A stretch of 64,000 nt of DNA from JADFJB01 sp964464595. Lineage in GTDB: Bacteria; Zhuqueibacterota; JdFR-76; DREG01. The translations under genes were made by a program, and so were the position numbers. The stretch spans positions 71,852 through 135,851 of the forward strand of contig CAYXGW010000003.1 in assembly GCA_964464595.1 (NCBI GenBank), read 5' to 3'. Under the pieces are notes generated by a model. The model made no database searches, was not told the DNA's origin, and saw only the letters and a list, made by a program, of their open reading frames with translations. Numbering within the stretch: the stretch's first letter is position 1; each line of letters starts with the position of its first letter. Below are positions 36,687 to 45,391 of the stretch, one piece after another.

Positions 36687-37535
36687 ATGGTCAATCGGCG
36701 AGAGTTTATAAAATCATCAGCAGGGGCTTTTTGTGCACTAAACTTATCGTCAGTAAATCACAATGGATTCATATCCCCTAAGAAAAAATTGGATCGTATA
36801 GGACTTCAGCTTTACACCATTCGAACTGAAATGAAAAAAAATTTTGAGGAATCGTTGGCTAAAGTAGCAGAGATTGGTTATAAAGAAATTGAATTTGCCG
36901 GTTACTTTGGAAAAAAACCGGGGGAAATTGCTAAAATCCTAAAACAACTCGAGCTGGATGCGGTTGCGGCACATATTTCACTCAAGGATATCAATGAACA
37001 GTTTGAGGAAACAGTCGAAGCTGCCAAAACCATTGACCTTCATTATGTTATTTTTCCCTCGTGGTTTGATAGACAAAAGTATAGCACAAAAGATTCCTTA
37101 AAGAGATTCGCAGAGATTTTGAATCAAGCGGGAGAAAAATGCAAATCTGCTGGAATACAGTTCGGCTATCATAACCATAGTTTTGAATTTAAGGAGATTG
37201 ACGGCGTTATCCCTTATGATGTTTTTGTAAAAGAAACCGATCCTGAGTTGGTAGTCATGGAGATGGATTTATTTTGGATTATAAAAGGCGGACGGAAGCC
37301 CTTGGAATATTTTAAGCGTTATCCCGGCAGATTTCAATTGTGCCACGTAAAAGATATGGATAAAGATCAGAAAATGGTTGATGTCGGCAAAGGCAATATT
37401 GATTTTGGTGAGATACTCACTAAATCCAAACAAGCGGGACTAAAGCACTATTTTGTCGAGCATGACAATCCCGATGATCCGTTTGAAAGCATAACTGCGA
37501 GTTTTAAACAGTTACAGGGTTTGGAGTTTGGTTAA
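36687..37535 (+). CDS. Xylose isomerase-like TIM-barrel protein with twin-arginine-like signal
   Basis: A 282-residue sugar phosphate isomerase/epimerase-family protein. The N-terminus NRREFIKSSAGA resembles a twin-arginine signal, so the folded enzyme may be exported. The TIM barrel starts at IGLQLYTIRTEM. Metal-site motifs are GYHNHSFEF near 166, VVMEMDLFW near 195, LCHVKDMD near 226 and FVEHDNPDDPFESI near the end, giving the His, Glu and Asp ligands. The strong site AAGGAGG precedes the ATG. Similar exported isomerase-like proteins are frequent in Bacteroidetes and Planctomycetes; the substrate is unknown. Confidence 0.82.
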   Translation: MVNRREFIKSSAGAFCALNLSSVNHNGFISPKKKLDRIGLQLYTIRTEMKKNFEESLAKVAEIGYKEIEFAGYFGKKPGEIAKILKQLELDAVAAHISLKDINEQFEETVEAAKTIDLHYVIFPSWFDRQKYSTKDSLKRFAEILNQAGEKCKSAGIQFGYHNHSFEFKEIDGVIPYDVFVKETDPELVVMEMDLFWIIKGGRKPLEYFKRYPGRFQLCHVKDMDKDQKMVDVGKGNIDFGEILTKSKQAGLKHYFVEHDNPDDPFESITASFKQLQGLEFG

Positions 37536-37611
37536 GCTTGCGTGTAATTTTAACGTACAAGCCCTTTTAATTCTTTAGTTTTCTTCTCAATTAAATAAGC
37601 GAAAAGTATAA

Positions 37612-38457
37612 TTACCCCAAGTACTTTTGCAAAGTTCTATACCGGCTCTTGTGACGAAGCTTTCTGAGAGCTTTCTCTTTAATCTGGCGAACACGCTCTC
37701 GTGTGAGTTTAAAAATATCACCGATTTCTTCTAATGTTAGCGGACGGTCTAAGGATATGCCAAAATAGAGTTTGATGATTTTTGCTTCCCTGGTTGATAA
37801 AGTCATTAGTGCATTGTCAATATCGGTGTGAAGCGATTCATGTAATAAATTGATGTCCGGTTGTGGTATATTATCATTTTGCAATACGTCCAATAAAGTA
37901 TTAGCATCCATTTGTTGAAGAGGGGAATCTAATGAGAGATGATGGTTTGAGTTTTTCATCACATCACTTATTTCAGTAAAGGACATATCCATTTGCGCAG
38001 CCAGTTCATCTAGGTTTGGCTCTCTCTCGAATTTTTTCCCGAAAGCATGCATGGCTTTGCCGACTTTTTTAATGGATCCCACCCGATTAAGCGGTAATCT
38101 AACGATTCGGGATTGTTCTGCAAGAGCTTGTAGAATAGATTGTCGAATCCACCAAACCGCATATGAGATAAATTTATAACCCCGGGTTTCATCGAAGCGA
38201 GTGGCGGCTTTAATTAATCCCAAATTACCTTCGTTAACCAGGTCTTCCATAGGCAGACCCTGGTTCAGGTATTCTTTGGCCACGCTTACGACGAATCTTA
38301 AGTTAGAACGTACCAGGCAGTCTAAAGCTTCTTTGTCATTATTTTTGATTCGTTTGGCAAGCAACACTTCGTTTTCTGCGGATAAAGGATGATACTTTCC
38401 AATTTCCTCTAAATATTTTTCCAGAGATCTCTCTGTAGTATTATTATTTGTTTTAAT
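37612..38457 (-). CDS. rpoD: Primary RNA polymerase sigma factor (RpoD/SigA), non-canonical start
   Basis: Group 1 sigma-70 factor of the short FCB type, about 281 residues. Region 1.2 is SLEKYLEEIGKYHPLSAENE, which lies before the first GTG (38367), so the protein must begin upstream. Region 2 has LRFVVSVAKEYLNQGLPMEDLVNEGNLGL, then RFDETRGYKFISYAVWWIRQSI, the -10 contacts. Region 3 has SRIVRLPLNR. Region 4 has LTLEEIGDIFKLTRERVRQIKEKAL, the -35 contacts. The frame holds no ATG, GTG or TTG between 38367 and the upstream stop at 38481. AGGAG at 38470-38466 is eight bases before ATT 38457 and five before ATA 38460, so one of these is the likely initiator. Confidence 0.9.
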   Translation of the reverse strand: MKTNNNTTERSLEKYLEEIGKYHPLSAENEVLLAKRIKNNDKEALDCLVRSNLRFVVSVAKEYLNQGLPMEDLVNEGNLGLIKAATRFDETRGYKFISYAVWWIRQSILQALAEQSRIVRLPLNRVGSIKKVGKAMHAFGKKFEREPNLDELAAQMDMSFTEISDVMKNSNHHLSLDSPLQQMDANTLLDVLQNDNIPQPDINLLHESLHTDIDNALMTLSTREAKIIKLYFGISLDRPLTLEEIGDIFKLTRERVRQIKEKALRKLRHKSRYRTLQKYLG

Positions 38458-38460
38458 TAT

Positions 38461-38838
38461 TGTATCTCCTGTCCGCAGTCACAAAAAAAGTCACTAAAAT
38501 AAAATCAAAGGCTTTGGAATTATTATTTTGCAAAATTCAAATAGTAACAAATTAATTTTGGAAATGCAAAATCTTTTAGGTTAATTATATCAAATTTGTG
38601 CATTGAATGAAATTCTTCGCTGTCGTTTCGTTTGTAAATATGTTTTTTGTAATTTTTCATAAAATTTCTTAAAAAATAACTTGACTTAAAATGATCAAAT
38701 GTATAAGTTTTTAACTTAATATTTATTACTTCATGAATTTAGCTCGGAAATAATCTTCATTATTGAGAACGTTTATTTCATACTTCACGGCATTAATAGT
38801 TTTTAACTGTGTTTAATATCGGTATTTTTGGTATTTGA
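38461..38838. other. 378-bp divergent intergenic region
   Basis: It lies between rpoD (minus) and the exported-protein gene (plus). It holds the rpoD ribosome site and a candidate plus-strand promoter, and otherwise AT-rich sequence with no ORF. Confidence 0.5.
38681..38707 (+). promoter_or_regulatory. Weak candidate promoter for the exported-protein operon
   Basis: TTGACT (38681-38686) and TATAAG (38702-38707) with a short 15-base spacer. The implied leader is about 125 bases. The spacer is below optimum. Confidence 0.3.
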
Positions 38839-40977
38839 ATGAGAACCCTGGCAAGAATAATAACAGTATTTTTACTTTTTTCCCCGGCATTATTGTATTC
38901 CCAGGAAAACAAATCTGATCGAGGGATTAGGAAAATCATAGTAGACGATGATAGCCGGTACACCACTGCTGGCAACATAGGCCTGTCTATAACTAATTTT
39001 GGTACTTTTGGTGATGGATTTGCTGTTCAATCACCAACAGATCAACCATCTTGTGAATACCCATTGGGTTCAGGTATTGAGCATGTTTTCGTAGGAGGAT
39101 TATGGGTTGGCGGTAAAAGAGATGATGGCACCACCCTGGTTACCACCGGAGCAAGAGATATTCCCGCATTAAGGGATGTAGCTGCAGGATTTGAGTTTAC
39201 CAATTCGGATGATCCCAATGATGTTGTGCTGGAACGCTCTAGTATCTTAGATAATCCTTTCTTCGATCCTAAAGCCATTAGCCATCAAGATTTCATTATT
39301 GATTTTACGGATTCAAACCTGGTTGTGCCAGGAACTACGATTCGTATTCCTCAACACAATCCTATAAATATTACTGTCCATTTAGAAACTTATGCTTGGA
39401 ATTTTCCTTTTGCGGATGCATTTGTGCTATTTAACTATACAATCAAAAATACCGGTAAAAACCGCCTAAACGATGTCTATGTTTCTATTTGGTCGGACCT
39501 GGTCATCCGAAACACGAATATAACACCTCCTCGAGTCGGTGCGCCATTTTACCAACATGTAGGAAATGGGTATGTCGATTCGTTGGGAATGGCTTATGCA
39601 TATGATTTTGATGGTGATCCAGGATTTACAGATAATGGTCTTTATGTGGCCATAAAGTTTTTGGGTGCTACACCACAAAGAGACGAGTTGGTATACCGGT
39701 TAGGAACCACATACAATGCCTGGTTGTTTAGAAACTCCGCAGATCCTTTGTTTTTTTCACCTCAAACGGACATTGCTTCATATGAAAAACAAAAATCGCC
39801 TTTAACACAAGGGATTATTGATAATTTTCTAGCGGGCGCTGTTGGAAATTACATGACTTTGATTACAACGGGTCCTTTCGAAAAACTAGATCCGGATTCA
39901 TCTATCAATGTTGTTTTTGCCATAATCTGTGCAAATAAATCAAGCAATGATCTCACAACAGATGATACAAATGCAAGTAAGAAGGATTTATTCACAAATG
40001 CCTTCTGGGCCCAAACGGCATATGATGGCGAAGACCGAAACAGCAATAATCAATTAGATCCCGGGGAAGACCTTGATAATGATGGAGAAATTGATCGCTA
40101 TGTATTGCCGACACCTCCTTTAACTCCGAAATTAAAAATTATTCCATCAGATAAAACGGTAACCCTATACTGGGATCGTTTGGCTGAAGAATCTATAGAC
40201 TTCATAAGCGGTGAAAAAGATTTTGAAGGGTATCGGATCTATAGAACAAAACTGGCGGAAGATCTTCCCGGGCGAGACTTGTTGACTTCTTTAAGCGAGA
40301 TTGCAGAATTTGATATGGTAAACAATATTGGTTATGATACGGGATTTGATTTTGTGAAACTAGATGAACCGATAACATTCGGTGAGGTTTTCGAAAATCC
40401 GGTAACGCAGCAGACTGAAACAATATTTTATCACTACAAATTTGTGAATACAAATTTACTCAATGGCTGGCAGTACGCATATTCGGTTTCAGCATTTGAT
40501 CGTGGTGATCCTGAAATAAATCTTGGCAGCCTTGAAAGCAGTCGCTTGGCAAATGCGACTCGTGTATTTCCCGGTGTTGCAAGCATGGAAACCCAAATAG
40601 CTCAAGATCCGGGCAAGAAAATAAAAGTGGGTGTTTATCCCAATCCATACCGGGTTGGGGCTGCCTGGGATGGATTTCTTGAGCGCGAAAGAAAAATCTA
40701 TTTCTATAATTTACCGGCAAGCAGTGAAGTTAGAATATACACCCTCGCCGGTGATTTGATCGATTCTTTCGAACATCAGGAAGAATCTTACGCCGGCGAT
40801 GGCATTCAATGGTTCGAGCGCTTTGCTGGCAGCAATCGTGTTTTTGCCGGTGGAGAACATGCCTGGGATCTGGTTACAGCCAGCGACCAGGCCATCGCTT
40901 CGGGACTATATTTTTTTACAGTAGAAAATTTACAAAATGGTGAGATTCAAAGAGGTAAATTTATGGTTATTAAATAG
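38839..40977 (+). CDS. Exported protein with C-terminal T9SS-like domain
   Basis: A 712-residue secreted or surface protein. The signal peptide is MRTLARIITVFLLFSPALLYSQ. The body is beta-rich with acidic Asp/Asn motifs such as EDRNSNNQLDPGEDLDNDGE near 395, which resembles a dockerin- or thrombospondin-type calcium site. A fibronectin-like segment near 440-470 (VTLYWDRLAEES) and a C-terminal domain beginning GVYPNPYR near 597 follow, the latter like T9SS sorting domains. Homologs with the opening GIRKIIVDDDSRYTTAGN and the phrase YPNPYR are found in Calditrichota-like genomes as uncharacterised proteins. It starts a six-gene run of envelope proteins. No enzyme motif was found. Confidence 0.75.
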   Translation: MRTLARIITVFLLFSPALLYSQENKSDRGIRKIIVDDDSRYTTAGNIGLSITNFGTFGDGFAVQSPTDQPSCEYPLGSGIEHVFVGGLWVGGKRDDGTTLVTTGARDIPALRDVAAGFEFTNSDDPNDVVLERSSILDNPFFDPKAISHQDFIIDFTDSNLVVPGTTIRIPQHNPINITVHLETYAWNFPFADAFVLFNYTIKNTGKNRLNDVYVSIWSDLVIRNTNITPPRVGAPFYQHVGNGYVDSLGMAYAYDFDGDPGFTDNGLYVAIKFLGATPQRDELVYRLGTTYNAWLFRNSADPLFFSPQTDIASYEKQKSPLTQGIIDNFLAGAVGNYMTLITTGPFEKLDPDSSINVVFAIICANKSSNDLTTDDTNASKKDLFTNAFWAQTAYDGEDRNSNNQLDPGEDLDNDGEIDRYVLPTPPLTPKLKIIPSDKTVTLYWDRLAEESIDFISGEKDFEGYRIYRTKLAEDLPGRDLLTSLSEIAEFDMVNNIGYDTGFDFVKLDEPITFGEVFENPVTQQTETIFYHYKFVNTNLLNGWQYAYSVSAFDRGDPEINLGSLESSRLANATRVFPGVASMETQIAQDPGKKIKVGVYPNPYRVGAAWDGFLERERKIYFYNLPASSEVRIYTLAGDLIDSFEHQEESYAGDGIQWFERFAGSNRVFAGGEHAWDLVTASDQAIASGLYFFTVENLQNGEIQRGKFMVIK

Positions 40978-41045
40978 AGAGGAAAGGAGGAAACAGTATT
41001 TTTGTTGGTATTAATTAAATTACTTAACGTTTGGGAGGTAAAAGA

Positions 41046-43898
41046 ATGAAGAAATCTATCGGATTAGTTATAATATGCGCTTTTGTTTTTCTGGGCGCTT
41101 CATTATCATTTGGACAGGGACATTTGTTAATCACGGAGTTTGCTGTAACGCCCACCGAAGGAGAGTTTATAGAAATTTACAATCCTACTGCGAATTCCAT
41201 TGATTTGACAAATTATTATGTAACAGATGCTACATTTTCAGGAAGCGAAACCAGCCCTCCTGTTTATTATTACGAAATAGTGGAAGGCGGCGGCGGCGGC
41301 GGTACCTTCGGAGATTTTAATTCAAGATTCCCCGCTGGTGCTGAAATCGGACCAGGTGAATATCAAACAATAGCTTTAAATGGAAATGGCGACTTTCTTG
41401 CTGCTTACGGTAAAGAACCAACATATGAATTATATGAAGATAATACAGCGACTGATGTGCCGGATATGCTCGAAGCTGTAGCCGGTAGTATAAATGGACA
41501 AGGCGGCTTATCTGGCGGTGAAGTTATCGTTTTATATTGGTGGGATGGAGCAACAGATTTGGTGTCAGATATTGATTATGTCGTTTGGGATGACAAAAGA
41601 GAAGCCGTTGATAAAACCGATATAAAAATGGACGGGCCGGATGCAGACACGGATTCTTCGACATATGCTGACGATACCCCAATCAGTGCGCAAACGGTTG
41701 TGAATACGGGTAATGTTCCCGGCGATAGGCCTCCTTCTCATAGTTTCGGCAATTCCGCCCAACGTAAATTAGATGTAGAAGATGTTGAAACATGGACTGG
41801 CGGAAATGGCATTACCGGTCATGATGAGACCAGCGAAAACACGTCTTTTTTAGGCGGTATATGGACTATTGATGAACCGGCTACACCTGGGTGGCGTTCG
41901 ATAGGAGATAGCCTGACAATTGCGGACCTTCAATTTCTCAGGGCAGAAGATATTGGTGCGGGAGCCAATGACGATGCTCCCCGTGAAGGTGACACGCTGA
42001 CGGTTACCGGCGTTGTCATGCACCAAATGAATGAACTTTTTCTTGGTGCACGGTGGGGCGGCTTTCTTTCAGACCTACATGGCGGCCCGTGGAGTGGGTT
42101 TTTTGTGATTCAAAACGATTCCACAGTTTCAGGGACAAATTTAATTGCTGCTCAACCTGGCGACAAAATCAGGTTGACAGGCGTTCTCCAGGAATTTCCC
42201 GGCAATGCTACTCAAAGTATTTCGCAACTAGTACTATCTACATCACCCGCTGTTCCAATAGAGTTTTTAGATTTTGGTTTGGCGCCCCCTGATACCATGT
42301 TGCTAACACCCGGTGATTTAGGCGCTACCGGTTCAGGCGAGGATCCGACATTGACGGAACGATTGGAAAGCACCCTGGTTCGTTTTGAAAATCTTGAAGT
42401 TCTAAGTAACGCCCCGGGCCAGTCTGGTCAAATAATGACCGCCGGTGATGCGACAGGTACTATTGCCATAGACGATTATTTTTTAAATTTGAGAACCTTG
42501 GTAACGAGCAATGGCGGACAGTGGCCAGGCTTTCCGGCAGGTACTAAAATCAACATTACAGGTTTCGTGCGAGATGTCCAATCAGGAGGTTTAGGCAGAA
42601 CAACCATTAATCCACGCAGTTTGGCTGACATCGAAATTGCTTCTATTCCCCCCGAAATTTCTAGTGTCGTAAGAGATCCGGCAACACCTGCATCCACAGA
42701 TAATGTTACGGTTACAGCGGATATCGTGGATGGAGATGGAACTGTGGCTTCTGCAAACCTGATGTACAGTGTTGATGAGGGTGAATACCAAACTGTTGCA
42801 ATGGTGGAAGGTAGTAGTTTTTCGGGTGAAATTCCGGCCCAGGCAGACAATGCATTTGTGAAATTCTTTCTGGAAGCGACAGATAATGCCAGCAACACTA
42901 CCATATTTCCGGGTGATACCAGCGCCGCCACATTTTTCTACTTTGTGCGAGACGCCGGGATATCCATAAGCGATGTTCAGCAAACCCCATTTGCTGACGG
43001 ACGATCAGGATATGACGGCCTGGAGGTCACTCTAACAGGAATAGTCACTTCCCCCAAAGAGAATTTTGACGGGGGGTTTATTAACAGATCATTTTACATT
43101 CAGGACGCAGAAGCTGTCTGGAGCGGCATACAAGTATTTGATCCTGCCGATTCGGTAGGTCTCGGCGACAATGTAACGGTTACCGGAACGGTTGGAGAAA
43201 ACTTCGCCCTGACTCGGTTAACCAACATTACTTCATTTACAAGGAACAGTTCCGGGGATCCACCGGCTCCTGTTGTTGTAACTACAGGTGAAATCGGTAC
43301 GGGTGGAGAGAACGCGGAAGCCTATGAAAGTGTGCTGGTTGAAGTGCGGAATGTTACGGTCACTGATCCTTTCCCTGATGGAGTAGGTAACACCCGGTTT
43401 GGTGAATTTTCTGTCGACGATGGTTCCGGAGAAGTAAGAATCGATGACGAGAGTATTCATAGTTATACTCAGACCGATACCATGTGGACAGGCGGTGAAA
43501 CCATTGCATTTATTCGTGGTATTCAACATTACCACAATAGTAATTATAAAATTCAACCCAGAAATGATGGAGATTTGGGCGATATTACTACTGGTGTCGA
43601 TGATATTGATAATATCCCGCTTGTTTTTGATCTCCGGCAAAATTATCCAAATCCATTCAATCCGGTAACGACGATTCAGTATTCACTTCCCCAAAAAGAG
43701 TTGGTATCCATTACTATATTTAATTTAATGGGCCAAAAAGTAACGACACTTGTGGATAAGGTACAAGCTGCAGGAAAACATGCAATTCGCTGGCAAGGGA
43801 CAAACAGCCAGAACCTGAAAGTAGCTTCGGGCATTTACTTTTACAAGATGAAGTCCGGAAGTTTTACCAAGATCCAGAAAATGCTGCTTTTAAAATAG
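41046..43898 (+). CDS. Secreted lamin-tail-domain protein with T9SS sorting signal
   Basis: A 950-residue secreted protein. Signal peptide MKKSIGLVIICAFVFLG to about residue 24. A lamin-tail domain follows (LLITEFAVTPTEGEFIEIYN, with SIDLTNYYVTD). Three OB-fold-like YhcR-type modules lie at about 300-380, 390-520 and 630-760 (patterns VTGVVM, ITGFVRDV, VTLTGIVTS), with an Ig-like region between (VRDPATPASTDNVTVTADI). The end carries RQNYPNPFNPVTTIQYSLP and ASGIYFYKM, a type A T9SS signal. Such lamin-tail/OB combinations are often linked to extracellular nucleases, but no nuclease domain is visible here. ATG 41046 has GGGAGG seven bases upstream. Confidence 0.82.
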   Translation: MKKSIGLVIICAFVFLGASLSFGQGHLLITEFAVTPTEGEFIEIYNPTANSIDLTNYYVTDATFSGSETSPPVYYYEIVEGGGGGGTFGDFNSRFPAGAEIGPGEYQTIALNGNGDFLAAYGKEPTYELYEDNTATDVPDMLEAVAGSINGQGGLSGGEVIVLYWWDGATDLVSDIDYVVWDDKREAVDKTDIKMDGPDADTDSSTYADDTPISAQTVVNTGNVPGDRPPSHSFGNSAQRKLDVEDVETWTGGNGITGHDETSENTSFLGGIWTIDEPATPGWRSIGDSLTIADLQFLRAEDIGAGANDDAPREGDTLTVTGVVMHQMNELFLGARWGGFLSDLHGGPWSGFFVIQNDSTVSGTNLIAAQPGDKIRLTGVLQEFPGNATQSISQLVLSTSPAVPIEFLDFGLAPPDTMLLTPGDLGATGSGEDPTLTERLESTLVRFENLEVLSNAPGQSGQIMTAGDATGTIAIDDYFLNLRTLVTSNGGQWPGFPAGTKINITGFVRDVQSGGLGRTTINPRSLADIEIASIPPEISSVVRDPATPASTDNVTVTADIVDGDGTVASANLMYSVDEGEYQTVAMVEGSSFSGEIPAQADNAFVKFFLEATDNASNTTIFPGDTSAATFFYFVRDAGISISDVQQTPFADGRSGYDGLEVTLTGIVTSPKENFDGGFINRSFYIQDAEAVWSGIQVFDPADSVGLGDNVTVTGTVGENFALTRLTNITSFTRNSSGDPPAPVVVTTGEIGTGGENAEAYESVLVEVRNVTVTDPFPDGVGNTRFGEFSVDDGSGEVRIDDESIHSYTQTDTMWTGGETIAFIRGIQHYHNSNYKIQPRNDGDLGDITTGVDDIDNIPLVFDLRQNYPNPFNPVTTIQYSLPQKELVSITIFNLMGQKVTTLVDKVQAAGKHAIRWQGTNSQNLKVASGIYFYKMKSGSFTKIQKMLLLK

Positions 43899-43915
43899 TA
43901 TTATAGAAATATCCT

Positions 43916-43948
43916 AAAGGGAGGACAGTTTAAATTGTTCTCCCTTTT
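43916..43948 (+). terminator. Rho-independent terminator
   Basis: AAAGGGAGGACA (43916-43927) pairs with TGTTCTCCCTTT (43936-43947), 12 bp with one G-U, an 8-base loop and a T at the end. It follows the lamin-tail gene by 18 bases and may separate it from, or attenuate, the downstream genes. Confidence 0.75.
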
Positions 43949-43978
43949 AATTTATAAGGAACATTAGGAAAAAACTTC

Positions 43979-45376
43979 TTGTTAAAAATTATTATGGCTG
44001 TAATGAGTTTATTCATTCGCAGAATTTTGATAGTCGGGATTTTGTTTGTTGGCTGCTCTGAAGACTTTTCTGACAATCCTCAACCGAACCAGCCGCCCGA
44101 GACCCATATTTCAATTTTGTCAGACAATCAATTGAACGGTACCACAAGCCGCCAAACCTTTAATTGGTGGGGTGATGATCCCGACGGATTTGTTACCGGA
44201 TTTATCTATACTTTTGATGAAAATGCTGAAAACGTAGAAACGTGGGATAATGAATCCCCTCAACCCTTTTGGACCTTCACTACTGAAAGAGGTCAAACTT
44301 TTACCCTTAGGCTTGCCGGGGAAGACACGGTTTACACACTTCGTGTAAAAGCCATCGACGATGATGGGGCAGCAGATCCGAGTTCCGCTGAAAAACAATT
44401 TCCGATTATCAATTCAAAACCATTTGTTGAATTTCCTGTAGGAACTGATGTTCCTGAAACCACATTTACCATAGCTTCCATTTTATGGTCGGGATCAGAT
44501 CCGGACGGTGATAATAATATAGCAAAATTTCAATATGTTTTGGATGACACTACTAAAACTTGGATAGAAATCGAACCCAATATCAATTCTGTAACTTTAA
44601 CCGCTGCCGACGGTCTTACCGAGGGCGAACATATCTTCTATCTTCGCGCATTTGATATAGCCGGCGCCAAAAGTAATACCATCCGTATGCCGCGTGATGA
44701 TTCAAATGTTTGGTATGTTCGAGTCCCTAAGAGTAATTTTCTTGTTATAGACGACCATGACATTTTAGACAATACTGCAGCTTTTTATCAAGCAATTCTT
44801 AAACCGCTGGTAAATACATTTGATGTTTGGGATATAAAGCGAGATGGTGGAGCTTTGGAGCCTCCAAGTTCTAAAGCATTTACCGAAACACTTCTATTAT
44901 TTGATCGGATATTCTGGTTTTCGGATCCTAATCCAACTTTGGAAAAAGCACAAGTGAGTATTCCTCAATTTCTGGAGAATGGCGGTAAGGTGATTATGTC
45001 TCTTAGTTTTTCAACGACGACAAGCAATGTAGGTGATCCGCTTGCTTTTGCGCCAGTAGACAGCCTGGGTGATAGGATTAGTCGAATTACCAGGAATCAG
45101 CTTTTTACACGCTCAGCGTTTGCTGAACAATTGGGTCTGCCGGAATTGAAACAAAATACTGCTATTATTCCAAATGTGTTCCCACTAGCTCCAAAGATTA
45201 GTGCTAATCCGTTATATGCTTTGGCTGCAAAGCCGGGCTCCTGGAGTGGTGAACCCGTTATCGGATTAATCGATGCGAATAATACTTTTGTGTTTTTTGG
45301 TCTGCCTTTGGCCGGCCTTGATGGCTTTGGTTCAGTAAGTGAATTAATAGGTAAAATTATTCTGGAAATTTTTTAA
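43979..45376 (+). CDS. Lipoprotein with Ig/FN3-like domains and a C-terminal Rossmann-like region
   Basis: A lipoprotein of up to 465 residues. The lipobox is LFVGC with Cys26 if TTG 43979 is the start; ATG 43994 or 44003 would shorten the leader and place RR closer to the end. TTG 43979 has AGGA nine bases upstream. Two beta-sandwich modules follow (PPETHISILSDNQ to VKAIDDDGAADPS, then KPFVEFPVGTDVPE to YLRAFDIAG). From about 255 (SNFLVIDDHDILDN) the sequence looks like an alpha/beta domain related to DUF4350/GATase-like folds, with GGKVIMSLSFST. It lies directly before the TonB receptor gene. Function unknown. Confidence 0.75.
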   Translation: MLKIIMAVMSLFIRRILIVGILFVGCSEDFSDNPQPNQPPETHISILSDNQLNGTTSRQTFNWWGDDPDGFVTGFIYTFDENAENVETWDNESPQPFWTFTTERGQTFTLRLAGEDTVYTLRVKAIDDDGAADPSSAEKQFPIINSKPFVEFPVGTDVPETTFTIASILWSGSDPDGDNNIAKFQYVLDDTTKTWIEIEPNINSVTLTAADGLTEGEHIFYLRAFDIAGAKSNTIRMPRDDSNVWYVRVPKSNFLVIDDHDILDNTAAFYQAILKPLVNTFDVWDIKRDGGALEPPSSKAFTETLLLFDRIFWFSDPNPTLEKAQVSIPQFLENGGKVIMSLSFSTTTSNVGDPLAFAPVDSLGDRISRITRNQLFTRSAFAEQLGLPELKQNTAIIPNVFPLAPKISANPLYALAAKPGSWSGEPVIGLIDANNTFVFFGLPLAGLDGFGSVSELIGKIILEIF

Positions 45377-45391
45377 ATTTTGGGTGGTTCG

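Noticed and set aside
37536..37600. Terminator between the isomerase-like gene and rpoD
   Set aside because: GCTTG and CAAGC can pair around 37535-37563, but the inner stem is broken and only a CCCTTTT tail follows. Too weak to list.
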